NCBI GenBank assembly: GCA_022562375.1
Contig: JADFPK010000148.1
Coordinates: 1-5,189, forward strand
DNA from: Pseudomonadota bacterium
Lineage (GTDB): Bacteria; Pseudomonadota; Alphaproteobacteria; SMXQ01
DNA length: 5,189 nt
Direction: 5' to 3'
The notes under the pieces: generated by a model
Seen by the model: only the letters and a program-made list of their open reading frames with translations
What the model was told of the DNA's origin: nothing
Databases searched by the model: none
Part shown: one piece after another, positions 5,182 to 5,189 of the stretch
How positions within the stretch are numbered: position 1 is the first letter of the stretch
Layout of the letters: every line of letters starts with the position of its first letter
Position numbers and translations under genes: made by a program

Positions 5182-5189
5182 CGCAGTAT

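Overview
This window is GC-rich (roughly two-thirds G+C by eye). Its gene content and style suggest a proteobacterium, most likely an alphaproteobacterium. That placement is an inference from base composition and from the kinds of protein, because no rRNA or phylogenetic marker is present. Five complete genes and one 5'-truncated gene fill nearly all of the window, and no stretch over 300 bases lacks a gene.

Layout. Positions 1-879 (+) hold the 3' part of a zinc-dependent deacylase of the succinylglutamate desuccinylase/aspartoacylase family. A 127-base gap (880-1006) follows, carrying one copy of a palindromic repeat. Positions 1007-1822 (+) encode a predicted exported protein with a bacterial SH3 domain, a proline-rich linker and an unrecognised C-terminal domain. 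An inverted second copy of the repeat lies inside its signal-peptide coding region. This gene ends tail-to-tail, with a 4-base overlap, against a leftward group: a small GatC/AtzG-like protein (1819-2013), an amidase-signature hydrolase (2016-3485) and a YhfA-type OsmC-family protein (3614-4039). A 182-base divergent region (4040-4221) separates the OsmC gene from a rightward GT2-type glycosyltransferase (4222-5181), which ends just before the window edge.

How the genes relate. The amidase and its small partner are separated by 2 bases and are very probably co-transcribed. They resemble two-component amidases in which a GatC-like helical peptide supports a GatA-like catalytic subunit (GatCAB, AtzE/AtzG). 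No gatB lies next to them, so a small-molecule amidase is more likely than the tRNA amidotransferase, and the substrate cannot be read from the sequence. The OsmC gene lies 128 bases upstream on the same strand and may or may not share the transcript. The other genes show no obvious pathway link.

The most unusual structure is the pair of 43-bp palindrome-containing repeats at 905-947 and 1036-1078, in opposite orientations, 39 of 43 positions complementary. The second copy is read as protein. I found no convincing new multi-gene system; this is mostly an ordinary chromosomal region with one interesting repeat insertion and one orphan domain.
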